Assembly: GCA_910583745.1 (NCBI GenBank)
Contig: CAJTZC010000016.1
Span: 1-25,972, forward strand
Direction: 5' to 3'
Origin: an uncultured Bacilli bacterium
Lineage (GTDB): Bacteria; Bacillota_I; Bacilli_A; RF39; UBA660
Length of the DNA: 25,972 nucleotides
Of the stretch, positions 16,329-24,907 are shown piece by piece. A program made the translations under genes and the position numbers. Below the pieces are notes generated by a model. The model was not told the origin of the DNA and did no database searches. It saw only the letters and a program-made list of their open reading frames with translations. Within the stretch, counting starts at the first letter, position 1. Every line of letters begins with the position of its first letter.

Positions 16329-17299
16329 TACATCAAATCCTTAAAGAGTCCATAGATGTACGATTCGATATCGAAGGATTTCAAATCTTCTACTTGTTCC
16401 CCTAGTCCGACGAATTTAACCGGAAGACCGACATTCTCTTTTATCGCGAGAACGATTCCGCCTTTTGCCGTACCATCCAACTTAGTCAGGACCAAGCCTG
16501 TTATGTTCGTAATGCTCTTAAAGCTTTCCGCTTGACTGATGCCGTTTTGCCCCGTCGATGCATCGATGACCAACAACGTCTCATGAGGAGCGCCTTCGAT
16601 GTGTCTTCCGATAACCTTGTTGACCTTTTCGAGCTCGGCCATGAGACCAACTTTATTCTGCAATCTTCCCGCTGTATCGATGAGGACGATGTCAGCGCCG
16701 ACTTCTTTCGCTTTCACCAAACCGTCGAAAATGACGCCTGCTGGGTCGATGTCCTCTTTGCCATAGAAGTCGACACCGACTCGGTCGGCCCACAGTTTCA
16801 ACTGCTCCGTCGCACCAGCTCTAAAAGTATCTCCCGCAATCAAGAAGACTTTCTTACCCTCGCTTTTGTATTTATGAGCGAGTTTGCCGATGGTCGTCGT
16901 CTTACCGACTCCGTTTACACCGACCATCAATAGGACAGTCGGCCCATCATCGTTCATGTTGATTTTATCCGATAGAGATTCTCCATTGACATAGATTAAA
17001 AACATCTCGTCGACGATGACCTCGCCTAAATCCTTTGTACTAGAGATATTTTCCTCTTTGACTCGCTTTTTTAGTTTATCGAGAAGAGTATAGACCGTAT
17101 TCACTCCGATGTCTGCCTCGATTAAGATTCGCTCTAATTCGTCGTAATAGTCGTCATCGATCTTCGTAAACTTTATGCCGAGTAAACTCAGTTTAGAGAC
17201 GAACTCCTTACGCGTCTCTTCGAGCCCCTTCTCATAAAGAGCGATATCCTCTTTCTCTTCCTTATTAAATATCTTTTTAAATTTATCGAATAGTCCCAC
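16328..17299 (-). CDS. ftsY: Signal recognition particle receptor FtsY
   Basis: SRP receptor GTPase of 323 residues that docks ribosome-SRP complexes at the membrane for co-translational insertion. Motifs: N-terminal amphipathic lipid-binding stretch (1-14), helical N domain, G1 GVNGVGKTT (127-135), DTFRAGA (157-163), G3 DTAGR (208-212), G4 TKLDG (272-276), GLGE (298-301). It lacks the long acidic A domain of E. coli, as usual for Bacilli. The start codon is GTG, supported by GGAGGAATAGA just before it; this start lies 1 nt after the prepilin stop. It is followed by ylxM. Confidence 0.97.
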   Translation of the reverse strand: MGLFDKFKKIFNKEEKEDIALYEKGLEETRKEFVSKLSLLGIKFTKIDDDYYDELERILIEADIGVNTVYTLLDKLKKRVKEENISSTKDLGEVIVDEMFLIYVNGESLSDKINMNDDGPTVLLMVGVNGVGKTTTIGKLAHKYKSEGKKVFLIAGDTFRAGATEQLKLWADRVGVDFYGKEDIDPAGVIFDGLVKAKEVGADIVLIDTAGRLQNKVGLMAELEKVNKVIGRHIEGAPHETLLVIDASTGQNGISQAESFKSITNITGLVLTKLDGTAKGGIVLAIKENVGLPVKFVGLGEQVEDLKSFDIESYIYGLFKDLM

Positions 17300-17300
17300 T

Positions 17301-17717
17301 CTATTCCTCCTCTTTCTGACCGCATTTTACTGTTAAAAACTTAACACTGTAGGTTCCACCAGAATTCTTAGTAAGCGATAAATCACCTCGGCAGTGTTTT
17401 TCGACGTCTTCGAAATAGCCATATTTGACCAAATCCTCTACGGAGAAGTCGACCCTCGTCCACTTGTGGTCTGCTTTCGTACACTTTCCTTCTATCCAAG
17501 AACCGCTCTTGCAATTATAGATGCGAGACATGTAATCGTCCAAATCGATACCCACTAACATAGCCGCATCTTTGATATTCCTCTCCTGCTCTTTATTGAT
17601 TCCTTCTTCTGCTTTTTCTTTTGTTCCTAACAAATTCGGTGCAGCGATGAGCATGAGTATCGCAAGAAGCACGATGACCACCAAAAGCTCGATTAATGTA
17701 AAACCTTTTTTTCTCAT
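17301..17717 (-). CDS. Type IV prepilin-like protein (ComGC-like)
   Basis: Prepilin of 138 residues with the canonical cleavage and methylation signal MRKKG/FTLIELLVVIVLLAIL (cut after G5, Glu at mature position 5) and one hydrophobic helix. The globular part has four cysteines (YNCKSG, GKCTKAD, EKHCRGD, TVKCGQ), enough for two disulfides, and ends in charged residues. I chose the ATG at 17717 because AAAGGAG lies about 10 bases upstream and the signal then starts at once; the upstream GTG at 17750 overlaps the -10 region. It heads an operon with ftsY and ylxM, with no other pilus genes next to it. The ATPase at 666-2159 is the only other pilus-type gene seen. Confidence 0.88.
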   Translation of the reverse strand: MRKKGFTLIELLVVIVLLAILMLIAAPNLLGTKEKAEEGINKEQERNIKDAAMLVGIDLDDYMSRIYNCKSGSWIEGKCTKADHKWTRVDFSVEDLVKYGYFEDVEKHCRGDLSLTKNSGGTYSVKFLTVKCGQKEEE

Positions 17718-17740
17718 AAAACCCATTCTCCTTTTTGTTA

Positions 17741-17749
17741 AGTATAGCA
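17741..17749 (-). promoter_or_regulatory. Extended -10 promoter of the prepilin-ftsY-ylxM operon
   Basis: On the minus strand TGCTATACT (17749-17741), an extended -10 element with no clear -35. It lies about 24 bases upstream of the chosen ATG and back to back with the RNase J promoter. Confidence 0.5.
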
Positions 17750-17756
17750 CATATAC

Positions 17757-17785
17757 TTGAAAATTAAAATAATATAGTGTATAAT
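17757..17785 (+). promoter_or_regulatory. RNase J promoter
   Basis: TTGAAA (17757-17762), 17-base spacer, TATAAT (17780-17785), divergent from the prepilin operon promoter. Confidence 0.82.
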
Positions 17786-17868
17786 TGAAATATCTTTTAA
17801 CGCTTTACTAATTTATTAATTTCAAATGAATGGACAAAAACAAAAGAAAGAAGGAAAACATTTTTATT

Positions 17869-19542
17869 ATGAAAGAAAAGAACAAAACGACTTCCGTCTT
17901 CGCCTTAGGTGGACTGGGTGAAGTCGGTAAAAACATGTATATCATCAAGACCGATGACGAGATTATCGTTCTCGATGCGGGAGTCATGTTCCCTCAAAAC
18001 GACCTTTTAGGAGTCGACTATGTCATTCAAGACGTGTCTTATTTGAAAGAAAATGAAAGTAAAATCGTAGGTTTATTTATTACCCATGGTCACGAAGACC
18101 ATATTGGAGGTATACCATTTTTGTTGGGAAGCGTTGAGATACCTAAGATTTTTACTTCAAAGATAGCGGCCGACTTGATTCAAAAGAAACTCGTCGACAG
18201 AGATATCAAATACGAAAACGTCGAAGTGTTTGACGAAAATTCACACTTTAAATTCAAGACGATGGAAGTGGAATTTATACGGACGAGCCACTCAATACCA
18301 GATAGCTATGCCATTGCCATACATACGCCTGCGGGCATCATCGTCGAGACGGGAGACTTCAAATTCGATTTAACCCCTATCGGTCCGATGAGTGACATTC
18401 ACAAGATGGCACGACTCGGCGAGCAAGGCGTCAAGCTCCTCATGAGTGAATCGACAAATGCGCTGAGCGAAGGCTTCTCTAAAAGTGAGTCCTGTGTCGA
18501 CGAATCGATATCTGCTATATTCAGTAGATATACGGCAAACAGACTTATCGTTGCGACTTTCGCTTCGAACATCTATCGTATAAAACACATCGTAGAGACT
18601 TGTCGTGAACACGGCAGAAAAATCGTCACATTCGGACGCAGTATGGAATCCGCTAAAGAAATAGCTATTAAAAACAACTTGATTACAGATAAGACGATAT
18701 TCGTCGAGCCAAACGAAGCGAAGAATATAAAGAAAAATGAAATTTGCATTCTCTGTACGGGTTCTCAAGGGGAAGCATTAGCAGCCCTATCCCGCATTGC
18801 AGCAGGAACGCACAAACAGATTACTCTGATGCCAGATGACATCGTCGTCTTCTCATCAAATCCCATCCCAGGAAATGCCGTCGGAATAAACCGAATCATC
18901 AACAAATTGTATCTCAAGGGAGTGAAAGTCGTCACGAACTCGGAGATTACCGATATCCATACATCGGGACACGCGAAGCAAGAAGAACTAAAGCTGATGC
19001 TCCGATTGATGAAACCGGAATATGTCATGCCGATTCACGGAGAGTATAGAATGTTAAAAGAACACAAAAAACTCGCGATGGCCTGTGATGTCAAAGAAGA
19101 GAACATCTTCATCTTGAAAAACGGCGAATCACTCGATTTAACTAAACACGAGGTCAAACAAGGAAAGACATACCAAGCGGGAGACATCTATGTCGACGGT
19201 TCTCGCATAGGAGACGTCGGATCTGTAGTATTGAAAGACAGAAAGCTCATGAGTAAAGACGGAATATTGGTAGCCATTCTCAATATAGATACGAACAAAA
19301 AAGAACTGCTCCTCCACCCTAATGTTACGACGAGAGGTTTCATCTTAGTAAATGAAAACGCCAACTTGATACTCTCCATCAGCAAGAGAATCGAATCGAC
19401 TGTAAAAAAATATTTCGCCTCAAATGCAAAATACAATTATCTAGATTTAAAGAACCAAATCATTTTAGATTTAAATCCATATATAGTAGAACTTACAGGT
19501 CGCAGACCTATCATTCTTCCAGTAATTATGGAAATAAAATAG
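17869..19542 (+). CDS. rnjA: Ribonuclease J (RNase J1 type)
   Basis: Metallo-beta-lactamase/beta-CASP ribonuclease with 5'-3' exonuclease and endonuclease activity, central to mRNA decay and rRNA maturation in Bacilli; 557 residues from the chosen start. The opening FALGGLGEVGKNMY is typical. The metal motif HGHEDH (73-78) is intact, pointing to J1 rather than the often degenerate J2. Also visible are TGDFKFD, the beta-CASP segment with IVTFGRSMES and LCTGSQGE, HTSGHA and MPIHGEYRML, and the C-terminal RIGDVGSVVLKDRKLMSKDG. An in-frame ATG at 17830 lacks a ribosome binding site and would add 13 lysine-rich residues; the ATG at 17869 has AAGAAGGA rather far upstream, so the start is uncertain. 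Confidence 0.95.
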   Translation: MKEKNKTTSVFALGGLGEVGKNMYIIKTDDEIIVLDAGVMFPQNDLLGVDYVIQDVSYLKENESKIVGLFITHGHEDHIGGIPFLLGSVEIPKIFTSKIAADLIQKKLVDRDIKYENVEVFDENSHFKFKTMEVEFIRTSHSIPDSYAIAIHTPAGIIVETGDFKFDLTPIGPMSDIHKMARLGEQGVKLLMSESTNALSEGFSKSESCVDESISAIFSRYTANRLIVATFASNIYRIKHIVETCREHGRKIVTFGRSMESAKEIAIKNNLITDKTIFVEPNEAKNIKKNEICILCTGSQGEALAALSRIAAGTHKQITLMPDDIVVFSSNPIPGNAVGINRIINKLYLKGVKVVTNSEITDIHTSGHAKQEELKLMLRLMKPEYVMPIHGEYRMLKEHKKLAMACDVKEENIFILKNGESLDLTKHEVKQGKTYQAGDIYVDGSRIGDVGSVVLKDRKLMSKDGILVAILNIDTNKKELLLHPNVTTRGFILVNENANLILSISKRIESTVKKYFASNAKYNYLDLKNQIILDLNPYIVELTGRRPIILPVIMEIK

Positions 19543-19573
19543 AGACTTCGGAAAAACCAAAGCCTCTTTTTTT
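19541..19573 (+). terminator. RNase J terminator
   Basis: GAGACTTCGG (19542-19551) pairs imperfectly with CCAAAGCCTC (19557-19566), with two mismatches, and is followed by seven T. It begins at the stop codon. Confidence 0.8.
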
Positions 19574-19590
19574 GTAATGAGATTTATATT

Positions 19591-20235
19591 TTAATTTTCA
19601 AAATAGAAAGGATTGTCGACGGTACCATTTCCTTTTACTTGACTTAGATATTCTTGCTTGATGCTAATTACGGGATACACTGCGACATAATAATCACACG
19701 CCAAAGAATATGATAAAGCACCTCTATTCATAGCAAATATCTCTGCCTCCCCAGAATAATTAAAGGGCGAAAGCAAACGCCAAATCAAACTCTCTTTATT
19801 GAGATAAAAACTCTCGTTTTTTGTGCCATAGCTTCCACTTCCTGCCGCGATGAATTCATCAGTTGTAATGAGTCCAACTGGATTGCTCAATGTTCCATTT
19901 TCTCCATTTGACGGTGAGACAGTAAACTTGTCATTCTCCTGAGGGCAGGTAAACATCGGGTTAGGATTATTTATAATTTTGCCCTGCTGCATTGACACCT
20001 AATCTCGCATAGGCTCCAAAAGCAGTACTATTGTTATTATAACCTAAACCCGTATCTTCACTCCAACCAGTCGCAGTCCTTCCCGGTGTACTTCTGTCAT
20101 TGCAGAAAATTGTATCTGCCACGTAGTTATTGTAACCTTGAAAAAGAATATTCGTTTCATACCACTCATCGACTTTTGACTTTATATTAGAATTCTCTTC
20201 ATTTCTTTGCGCTTCCTCTATTTCACTTTTATTTT
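19591..20235 (-). pseudogene. Truncated, frameshifted surface-protein fragment
   Basis: Homologous to about the last 185 residues of the intact protein at 8741-10264. The readable order is a segment like EIEEAQRNEENSNIKSKVDEWYETNI, then YVADTIFCNDRSTPGR, then after a shift CPQENDKFTVSPSNG, PVGLITTDEF, AGSGSYGTKN, and the end GTVDNPFYF. The frame changes near 19985-19999 (VNAAGQNYK then a stop; the next frame gives QQGKIINNPNP). The homology begins abruptly at about 20235, after an in-frame stop, and has no promoter, leader repeat or signal peptide. It is therefore a dead remnant or a silent cassette. It sits between RNase J and the TasA-like gene. Confidence 0.85.
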
Positions 20236-20288
20236 AAAAGCAATCCCAAAGCCTTTTAACAAAAATAATAATCTAAACTTTTTACATT

Positions 20289-20318
20289 CAAAAAAATCGT
20301 ATAGCACGATACGATTTC
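20289..20318 (-). terminator. Terminator of the TasA-like gene
   Basis: On the minus strand ATCGTAT (20315-20309), 6-base loop, ATACGAT (20302-20296), followed by a run of T. It lies directly after the stop codon. The 50 bases to its left hold nothing recognised. Confidence 0.88.
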
Positions 20319-20894
20319 CTATTCTTCTACGAATGCCGCGCTGACTACAATTCTGCCAGACCAACGTTTGTTCTGGGCATTCTCAAGAGTACCGTTCTCA
20401 TTTATCCACAGTTTCAAATTGCTCGTCTTACTCGCCCCTGCAGCCAAAGTATAAGTGTCGATGACATAAGCCGTTTTATAGTTTGTGCTTGTCGTCTTTG
20501 TCGTATTGTTGCTGACGAGAGTATTGATAGAACCATTCAAGAGATAATTAACTAAATTGTCTTCTAAAGTGCTGTTATTCAAAACTTCGAAAGATACGAC
20601 GACATTCACGGCCTTGTTTGCATCGGTATTCTCTACGGTATACGTGTAGACGTCCTTAACCTTTATACCTGCTGAATCGGGCATCGGATAAGTATTCGTT
20701 AGAGAGACGCCTTCTTGATTCTCGGTAAAATTGATTTCAGGCATCGTTCCAGGATTGACTCCACCTTGAGTCGTAAAGAGTTCGCCTTCTCTCAGTTCAA
20801 TCGTAAAATAGGCAAAACTCACAGAAAAGACTGTGACAACCGCTAAAAGCGCAATCGTAAACATGACGACCCTTTTATAATTCCATTTATCCAT
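20319..20894 (-). CDS. TasA/CalY-like secreted protein with SipW-type signal
   Basis: Predicted exported protein of 191 residues. The N-terminal hydrophobic segment (about 9-28) ends SVSFAYFT, the alternate signal form used by TasA/CalY proteins and cut by SipW-type peptidases. The rest is beta-rich with conserved patterns (VYTYTVENTDANKAVNVVVSFEVL, YVIDTYTLAAGASKTSNLKLWINENG) and no cysteine. TasA relatives form matrix fibres in Bacillus; a similar structural or adhesive role is inferred only. It shares the secretion type, but little sequence, with the larger surface family here. Single gene, ribosome binding site TAGGTGA, own promoter and terminator. No sipW gene is in the window. Confidence 0.75.
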   Translation of the reverse strand: MDKWNYKRVVMFTIALLAVVTVFSVSFAYFTIELREGELFTTQGGVNPGTMPEINFTENQEGVSLTNTYPMPDSAGIKVKDVYTYTVENTDANKAVNVVVSFEVLNNSTLEDNLVNYLLNGSINTLVSNNTTKTTSTNYKTAYVIDTYTLAAGASKTSNLKLWINENGTLENAQNKRWSGRIVVSAAFVEE

Positions 20895-20913
20895 CTTATC
20901 ACCTACTATCTAT

Positions 20914-20942
20914 ATTGTAATGAATTTTTAAGAATTAATCAA
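20914..20942 (-). promoter_or_regulatory. Promoter of the TasA-like gene
   Basis: On the minus strand TTGATT (20942-20937), 17-base spacer, TACAAT (20919-20914), about 20 bases before the ATG and just after the ymfH terminator. Confidence 0.72.
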
Positions 20943-20950
20943 GATTTAAA

Positions 20951-20976
20951 ACAAAAAAACTGTTTACTATACAGTC
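20951..20976 (-). terminator. ymfH terminator
   Basis: On the minus strand ACTGT (20975-20971), 7-base loop, ACAGT (20963-20959), then TTTTTTTG. The ymfH stop codon lies in the loop. Confidence 0.82.
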
Positions 20977-22250
20977 ATTTTGTTGATATAAAATATCGAT
21001 TCATTCTTAATATCTATACACGATGCAATCTTATTAGCGTTCGTGACGGTCAAATCCTTATAGATATCCATGATAGTATCCGTGATTTTTCCGTTCGATA
21101 AAATGTCATCTTCCAAATCCTCTGCGACCGCGATGATATCGTTGAAATGCAAGATGAACGAAGAGATGTTGTTTCGTTTCACCCATTCCATTTCCTCAGG
21201 AGTCAACTTGATACTCTTGAGCTCCTGTCTTATCAAATCGATGACTTCTTCTTTGTACTCTGTCTCGACCTCAAACGTAATGAGAACATAATCGTTTCTT
21301 ACTTCTCTCGCTGTATATAAATCCCATAGGATGAGATTTTCATCTAACAACTTTTCTAACAAATCAGAAGTAGGTCCGAACTTCGCTTGCAAAAGCGCAT
21401 CGAGATAGACTTTCAATAGAGTATCCCCGAAGCCTTTGAATCTCGCCCTATCTATCTTGTAACCGATTTTTAACTTTGGTACACTGACGTCCATCTCGCG
21501 TTCTTCATAGGAAACGTCGACTTCGATAGGTTCTTTAGGAACTCTCTTTGTAATTTTTGTCTTGGCCGGAAACTCTTTAGTGCTCTGGTTTTCTTTAATA
21601 ATTCCCAACGCTTCCAAAGGCGAAAACTTACCCGTCAACACCATAAACATATTCGAAGGGATATAGAAAGTATCATAACACTTCTCCAAAGTCTCCGCGC
21701 TGACTTCTTTGATGTCTTCGACGGTGCCGCTGATTGTAAATTTATGTCTATCGAGCTTGTTGAGATTGTATTCTAAACCGAAATTTAAGACGGCATTCGG
21801 CGTATTGTCGTACATCTTTATCTCTTCTTTGATGATTCCCTTTTCTTTAGAGACACTGCCCGCCTGGAATACAGGATTTTGGACATAATCCAAAAGATAC
21901 TCGAGATTTTCTTTAAAGTGATTGCTCGCGATGACCTCGTAGCTCGTATAGTCGTAGGTTGTAAAGGCATTGACAGAACTTCCCAATTTAGCGAATTTCT
22001 CGAAAGCGGTGTGCCCATCATCCTCTTGAAACATCTGGTGCTCTAAAAAGTGCGCTGTCCCATTGGGAACCGTAGTATAGTTTTTTGCATTTCCCTTTCG
22101 AAATTCTGTATCGACACTTCCGAATTTGACATTCATCGTGAGATAGAAGTTTTTCGCTGTCTCCGAAGGATACATAAACACCTCTAGACCATTCCACAAC
22201 TTCTCATAGTAGACGACTTCTTCGACATCTTTGTATACAATTTTTTTCAT
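20967..22250 (-). CDS. ymfH: M16-family zinc peptidase YmfH
   Basis: Catalytic M16B metallopeptidase of 427 residues. HFLEH is at 67-71 (GTAHFLEHQMF), with the glutamate ligand at E142 or E143 in GIIKEEIKMYDN. The stretches KLGSSVNAFTTYDYTSYEV and LLDYVQNPVF are close to what I recall of Bacillus YmfH, more so than the paralogue at 2156-3418. Its ATG directly follows the stop of the motif-less ymfF upstream, so the two subunits are probably made together. The substrate is unknown; related pairs process peptides. Confidence 0.92.
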   Translation of the reverse strand: MKKIVYKDVEEVVYYEKLWNGLEVFMYPSETAKNFYLTMNVKFGSVDTEFRKGNAKNYTTVPNGTAHFLEHQMFQEDDGHTAFEKFAKLGSSVNAFTTYDYTSYEVIASNHFKENLEYLLDYVQNPVFQAGSVSKEKGIIKEEIKMYDNTPNAVLNFGLEYNLNKLDRHKFTISGTVEDIKEVSAETLEKCYDTFYIPSNMFMVLTGKFSPLEALGIIKENQSTKEFPAKTKITKRVPKEPIEVDVSYEEREMDVSVPKLKIGYKIDRARFKGFGDTLLKVYLDALLQAKFGPTSDLLEKLLDENLILWDLYTAREVRNDYVLITFEVETEYKEEVIDLIRQELKSIKLTPEEMEWVKRNNISSFILHFNDIIAVAEDLEDDILSNGKITDTIMDIYKDLTVTNANKIASCIDIKNESIFYINKMTV

Positions 22251-23507
22251 CTACTCGCCCCTCATTCTATAAGTTATGACGAGATGCAATTTCTTGGCGA
22301 GAAGGACCAAATCCTTCATCTCGACATTTTTAAACTCGTCTATCCTATCTTCCAAATTTGGCAAGTCGGCGATGTTTTTAAATAAATACATATCGATGAG
22401 TCGGCTTGGACTATCCAAGATGAGATGCAAACTCGTTATGATGAGTCCTTTGACATTCTCGAGTTCTTCCTCGGTAATCGAACCCTTGACCATATCCCTC
22501 AAGCAATTTTTAATCAATTTCAGGGACAATTTTGTCTTCTCTTCATCGATGGCTGTGTGTACGATTAACGCTTTATCATACTTCTGATAGAAAGTAGACA
22601 CATTATAACATAGGCCGTTCTCCCCTCGCAGGGATTTATAGAGCTTGCTCTCGAGAGAGCCCGAACCGAATATCATATTAAAAAGAGGCATGACATAATT
22701 CATTTCTCTCTCCGTGAGAGAGTTGAGCGAATAGATTTGAACCAAATTTGTCTGGGTGAGTTCACTATCTTTTACGACATTTTTAGATACTTTTTGGTCG
22801 AATTCGCCCAAAAATATTTCGTCTTTCGAAGTAGGGATGCTGTTAAATTTTGCAAACCTCCTAGTAATCTTATCGACCTCTTTCATGTCTAAGTCACCGA
22901 TAATATAGACATCTCTTGGACTTTTCTCCAAGAACTCTTCATAGAACTTAAATAACTTTCGAGGCGTGATAGAATCCAAGACCAACACGTCGCCGTTCGC
23001 ATTAAAACTTCTCACATCGTTTGCGTTCAAGGCCTTGAATGCATCGAGAATACTCGCTTGCTTTGGGTCTTCCTTTATGGCATCTATATCTAAATTGATA
23101 CGTCTCTTGATTCGTTCAAATGTGCTCTCATCGAATTCGCCATCGGAAGCATTAGGATGAAAAATCATCTCGAAGAGCAGTTCGATAGAAGCTTCCATAG
23201 TCTCTTTATCCGTATACCTCGGGTTCAGAAAATCCAAGACGAAATTCGTAATAATCGTCCCACCGACCCGCGAGTTGACAGTGTAGACGTTCGCGTTGTA
23301 CAAGTCACACATCTTTCGCGCGAGGAGTTTTCGCGTCGGGTACTTTTTAGAATTCTCCATGAGCATGGACGCTAAGAGAGAGAGATATGTGATGTTCTCT
23401 TTGGTCGCAGGCGTCCTAAAAATGACTTCCATATGTGCGCTTTTAAACTTCGCCGTCTCGATAGTATATAAGTTGTAAGTATCGTTTTCGAATATGTCGT
23501 ATTTCAT
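22251..23507 (-). CDS. ymfF: M16-family peptidase-like subunit YmfF (no zinc motif)
   Basis: 418-residue M16B protein without HxxEH, presumably the non-catalytic partner of YmfH. The C-terminal M16 signature is clear (FGSGSLESKLYKSLRGENGLCYNVSTFY), where the Arg and Tyr help bind the substrate backbone in active dimers. AAAGGGG precedes the ATG. It begins 49 nt after sufB with no convincing promoter or terminator between, so it may be co-transcribed with sufB. Same gene order as in B. subtilis ymfF and ymfH. Confidence 0.88.
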   Translation of the reverse strand: MKYDIFENDTYNLYTIETAKFKSAHMEVIFRTPATKENITYLSLLASMLMENSKKYPTRKLLARKMCDLYNANVYTVNSRVGGTIITNFVLDFLNPRYTDKETMEASIELLFEMIFHPNASDGEFDESTFERIKRRINLDIDAIKEDPKQASILDAFKALNANDVRSFNANGDVLVLDSITPRKLFKFYEEFLEKSPRDVYIIGDLDMKEVDKITRRFAKFNSIPTSKDEIFLGEFDQKVSKNVVKDSELTQTNLVQIYSLNSLTEREMNYVMPLFNMIFGSGSLESKLYKSLRGENGLCYNVSTFYQKYDKALIVHTAIDEEKTKLSLKLIKNCLRDMVKGSITEEELENVKGLIITSLHLILDSPSRLIDMYLFKNIADLPNLEDRIDEFKNVEMKDLVLLAKKLHLVITYRMRGE

Positions 23508-23531
23508 AGTTTCCCCTTTCTAAATCTTATT

Positions 23532-23548
23532 ATGGAACTAAATTCCAT
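23532..23548. other. Inverted repeat between sufB and ymfF
   Basis: ATGGAA and TTCCAT around a 5-base loop. The T-run lies on the plus-strand side (TTTTTATAATT), where no gene needs terminating; on the minus strand it is followed by AATAAG, so it is not a standard terminator for sufB. It could be an RNA-processing or stability hairpin. Confidence 0.45.
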
Positions 23549-23556
23549 TTTTATAA

Positions 23557-24858
23557 TTATATTTCTTTAAGTAATCGATTTAATTCTACGGCGTACTCCA
23601 TCGGAAGTTCTCTTTTGAACTCGGAGATGAACCCCGCGACGACGAGTTCTTTGGCTTCTTCTTCGCCGAGTCCCTTGCTCATGAGGTAGAATAGCTTATC
23701 CTCGCTCAACTTAGAGACAGATGCCTCGTGTTCCAAAGTAGATGTATTGTTCGATACAATATTCAAAGGATACGTATCGCTTTTGCTCTTCTCGTCTAAA
23801 ATGATGGTATCGCATTTTACAGTAGAACTGGCTCCTCTGGCTCCTTTCGTAATTTTTACTTCGCCTCGGTAATTGGCTATGCCTCCACCGGATGCAATCG
23901 ATTTCGAAATAATTTTACTTTTGGTATTCTTCCCCAAATGTATCATTTTCGCCCCTGCATCTAAAATTTGACTTTCTTTGGCATAGGCGATGCTTATCGA
24001 ATTCCCTTTTGCATTGTCGCCCTTGAGTACGCAGCATGGATATTTCATCGTCACACCACTGCCGATGTTTCCATCGACCCATTCCATGAGACCCCCTTCT
24101 TCGACGATAGCTCTCTTCGTGACCAAATTGTAGACATCTTTGCTCCAATTTTGAATCGTCGAATAGCGGACCTTGGCATTCTTTCCAACATAGATTTCGA
24201 CCACGCCTGCATGTAGAGAATTGACAGAATAGCTCATCGCCGTGCACCCTTCGATATAAGAGAGTTCGGCTTCGTCGTCTACGATGATTATCGTCCTTTC
24301 AAACTGTCCTAGAGCCATAGAATCTATTCTAAAATAGCTCTGCAAAGGCCTATCCAACTTTGTCTTCGGTGGAATATAGATGAAAGAGCCTCCACTCCAA
24401 AGGGCCCCATTTAATGCGGTAAACTTGTTCTCATCGTACTTGACCAAATTGTTAAAATATTTATAAAACAAATCGGGATACTTCTTTAACGCATCGTCCG
24501 TCGACAAAAAGATGATACCCTTCTCTTCTAATTCCTTCCCGAGTTTATGATAGACCACTTCACTCTCGTATTGATTGGTGACTCCATCTAAGTATTTATT
24601 CTCCGCTTCGATGACTCCCAAGTCGTCAAACGTCTTCTTTATAGAACAATGCACCTTATCCCAATTAGAGACATTCTCGCCCGCTTTCTTATAATAATTT
24701 ATCGATGAGAAATCGATATCCAACGTAGGCCCAAATCTCGGCATATCCAAATTAAAAAATTTATCCATCGATTTGAGACGGAATTCCAACATCCAAGCTG
24801 GTTCTCCTTTTTTGGTACTAATCTCTCGAATCATCGTTTCATTCAATTCTGTATACAT
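23557..24858 (-). CDS. sufB: Fe-S cluster scaffold protein SufB
   Basis: Component of the SUF iron-sulfur assembly machine, working with SufC and SufD in the cytoplasm; 433 residues. The SufB core is unmistakable: EGCTAMSYSVNSLHAGVVEI, AKVRYSTIQNWSKDVYNLVTKRA, MEWVDGNIGSGVTMKYPCCVL, then ASSTVKCDTIILDEKSKSDT with the conserved Cys, and a C-terminal LEHEASVSKLSEDKLFYLMSKGL. I chose the ATG at 24858 because AAGGGTG lies six bases upstream; the upstream in-frame TTG at 24879 overlaps the -10 element. In most Bacilli sufB closes a sufCDSUB operon, but here its own promoter is present and no other suf gene lies in the next 1.1 kb. Confidence 0.95.
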   Translation of the reverse strand: MYTELNETMIREISTKKGEPAWMLEFRLKSMDKFFNLDMPRFGPTLDIDFSSINYYKKAGENVSNWDKVHCSIKKTFDDLGVIEAENKYLDGVTNQYESEVVYHKLGKELEEKGIIFLSTDDALKKYPDLFYKYFNNLVKYDENKFTALNGALWSGGSFIYIPPKTKLDRPLQSYFRIDSMALGQFERTIIIVDDEAELSYIEGCTAMSYSVNSLHAGVVEIYVGKNAKVRYSTIQNWSKDVYNLVTKRAIVEEGGLMEWVDGNIGSGVTMKYPCCVLKGDNAKGNSISIAYAKESQILDAGAKMIHLGKNTKSKIISKSIASGGGIANYRGEVKITKGARGASSTVKCDTIILDEKSKSDTYPLNIVSNNTSTLEHEASVSKLSEDKLFYLMSKGLGEEEAKELVVAGFISEFKRELPMEYAVELNRLLKEI

Positions 24859-24878
24859 GGTCATCACCCTTAATGACA

Positions 24879-24907
24879 ATTATACCACTAATCTCGATTT
24901 AGTGGTA
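24879..24907 (-). promoter_or_regulatory. sufB promoter with overlapping palindromic operator
   Basis: A perfect inverted repeat, TACCACTAA (24883-24891) and TTAGTGGTA (24899-24907) with 7 bases between, overlaps the minus-strand extended -10 TGGTATAAT (24887-24879). No good -35 is visible. The geometry is that of a dimeric repressor site that would block RNA polymerase. Rrf2/IscR- or Fur-type control would fit an Fe-S gene but the motif is not assigned. Confidence 0.7.

Noticed and set aside
23532..23548. sufB terminator
   Set aside because: The T-run lies on the wrong side for the minus strand; after the hairpin the minus strand reads AATAAG.
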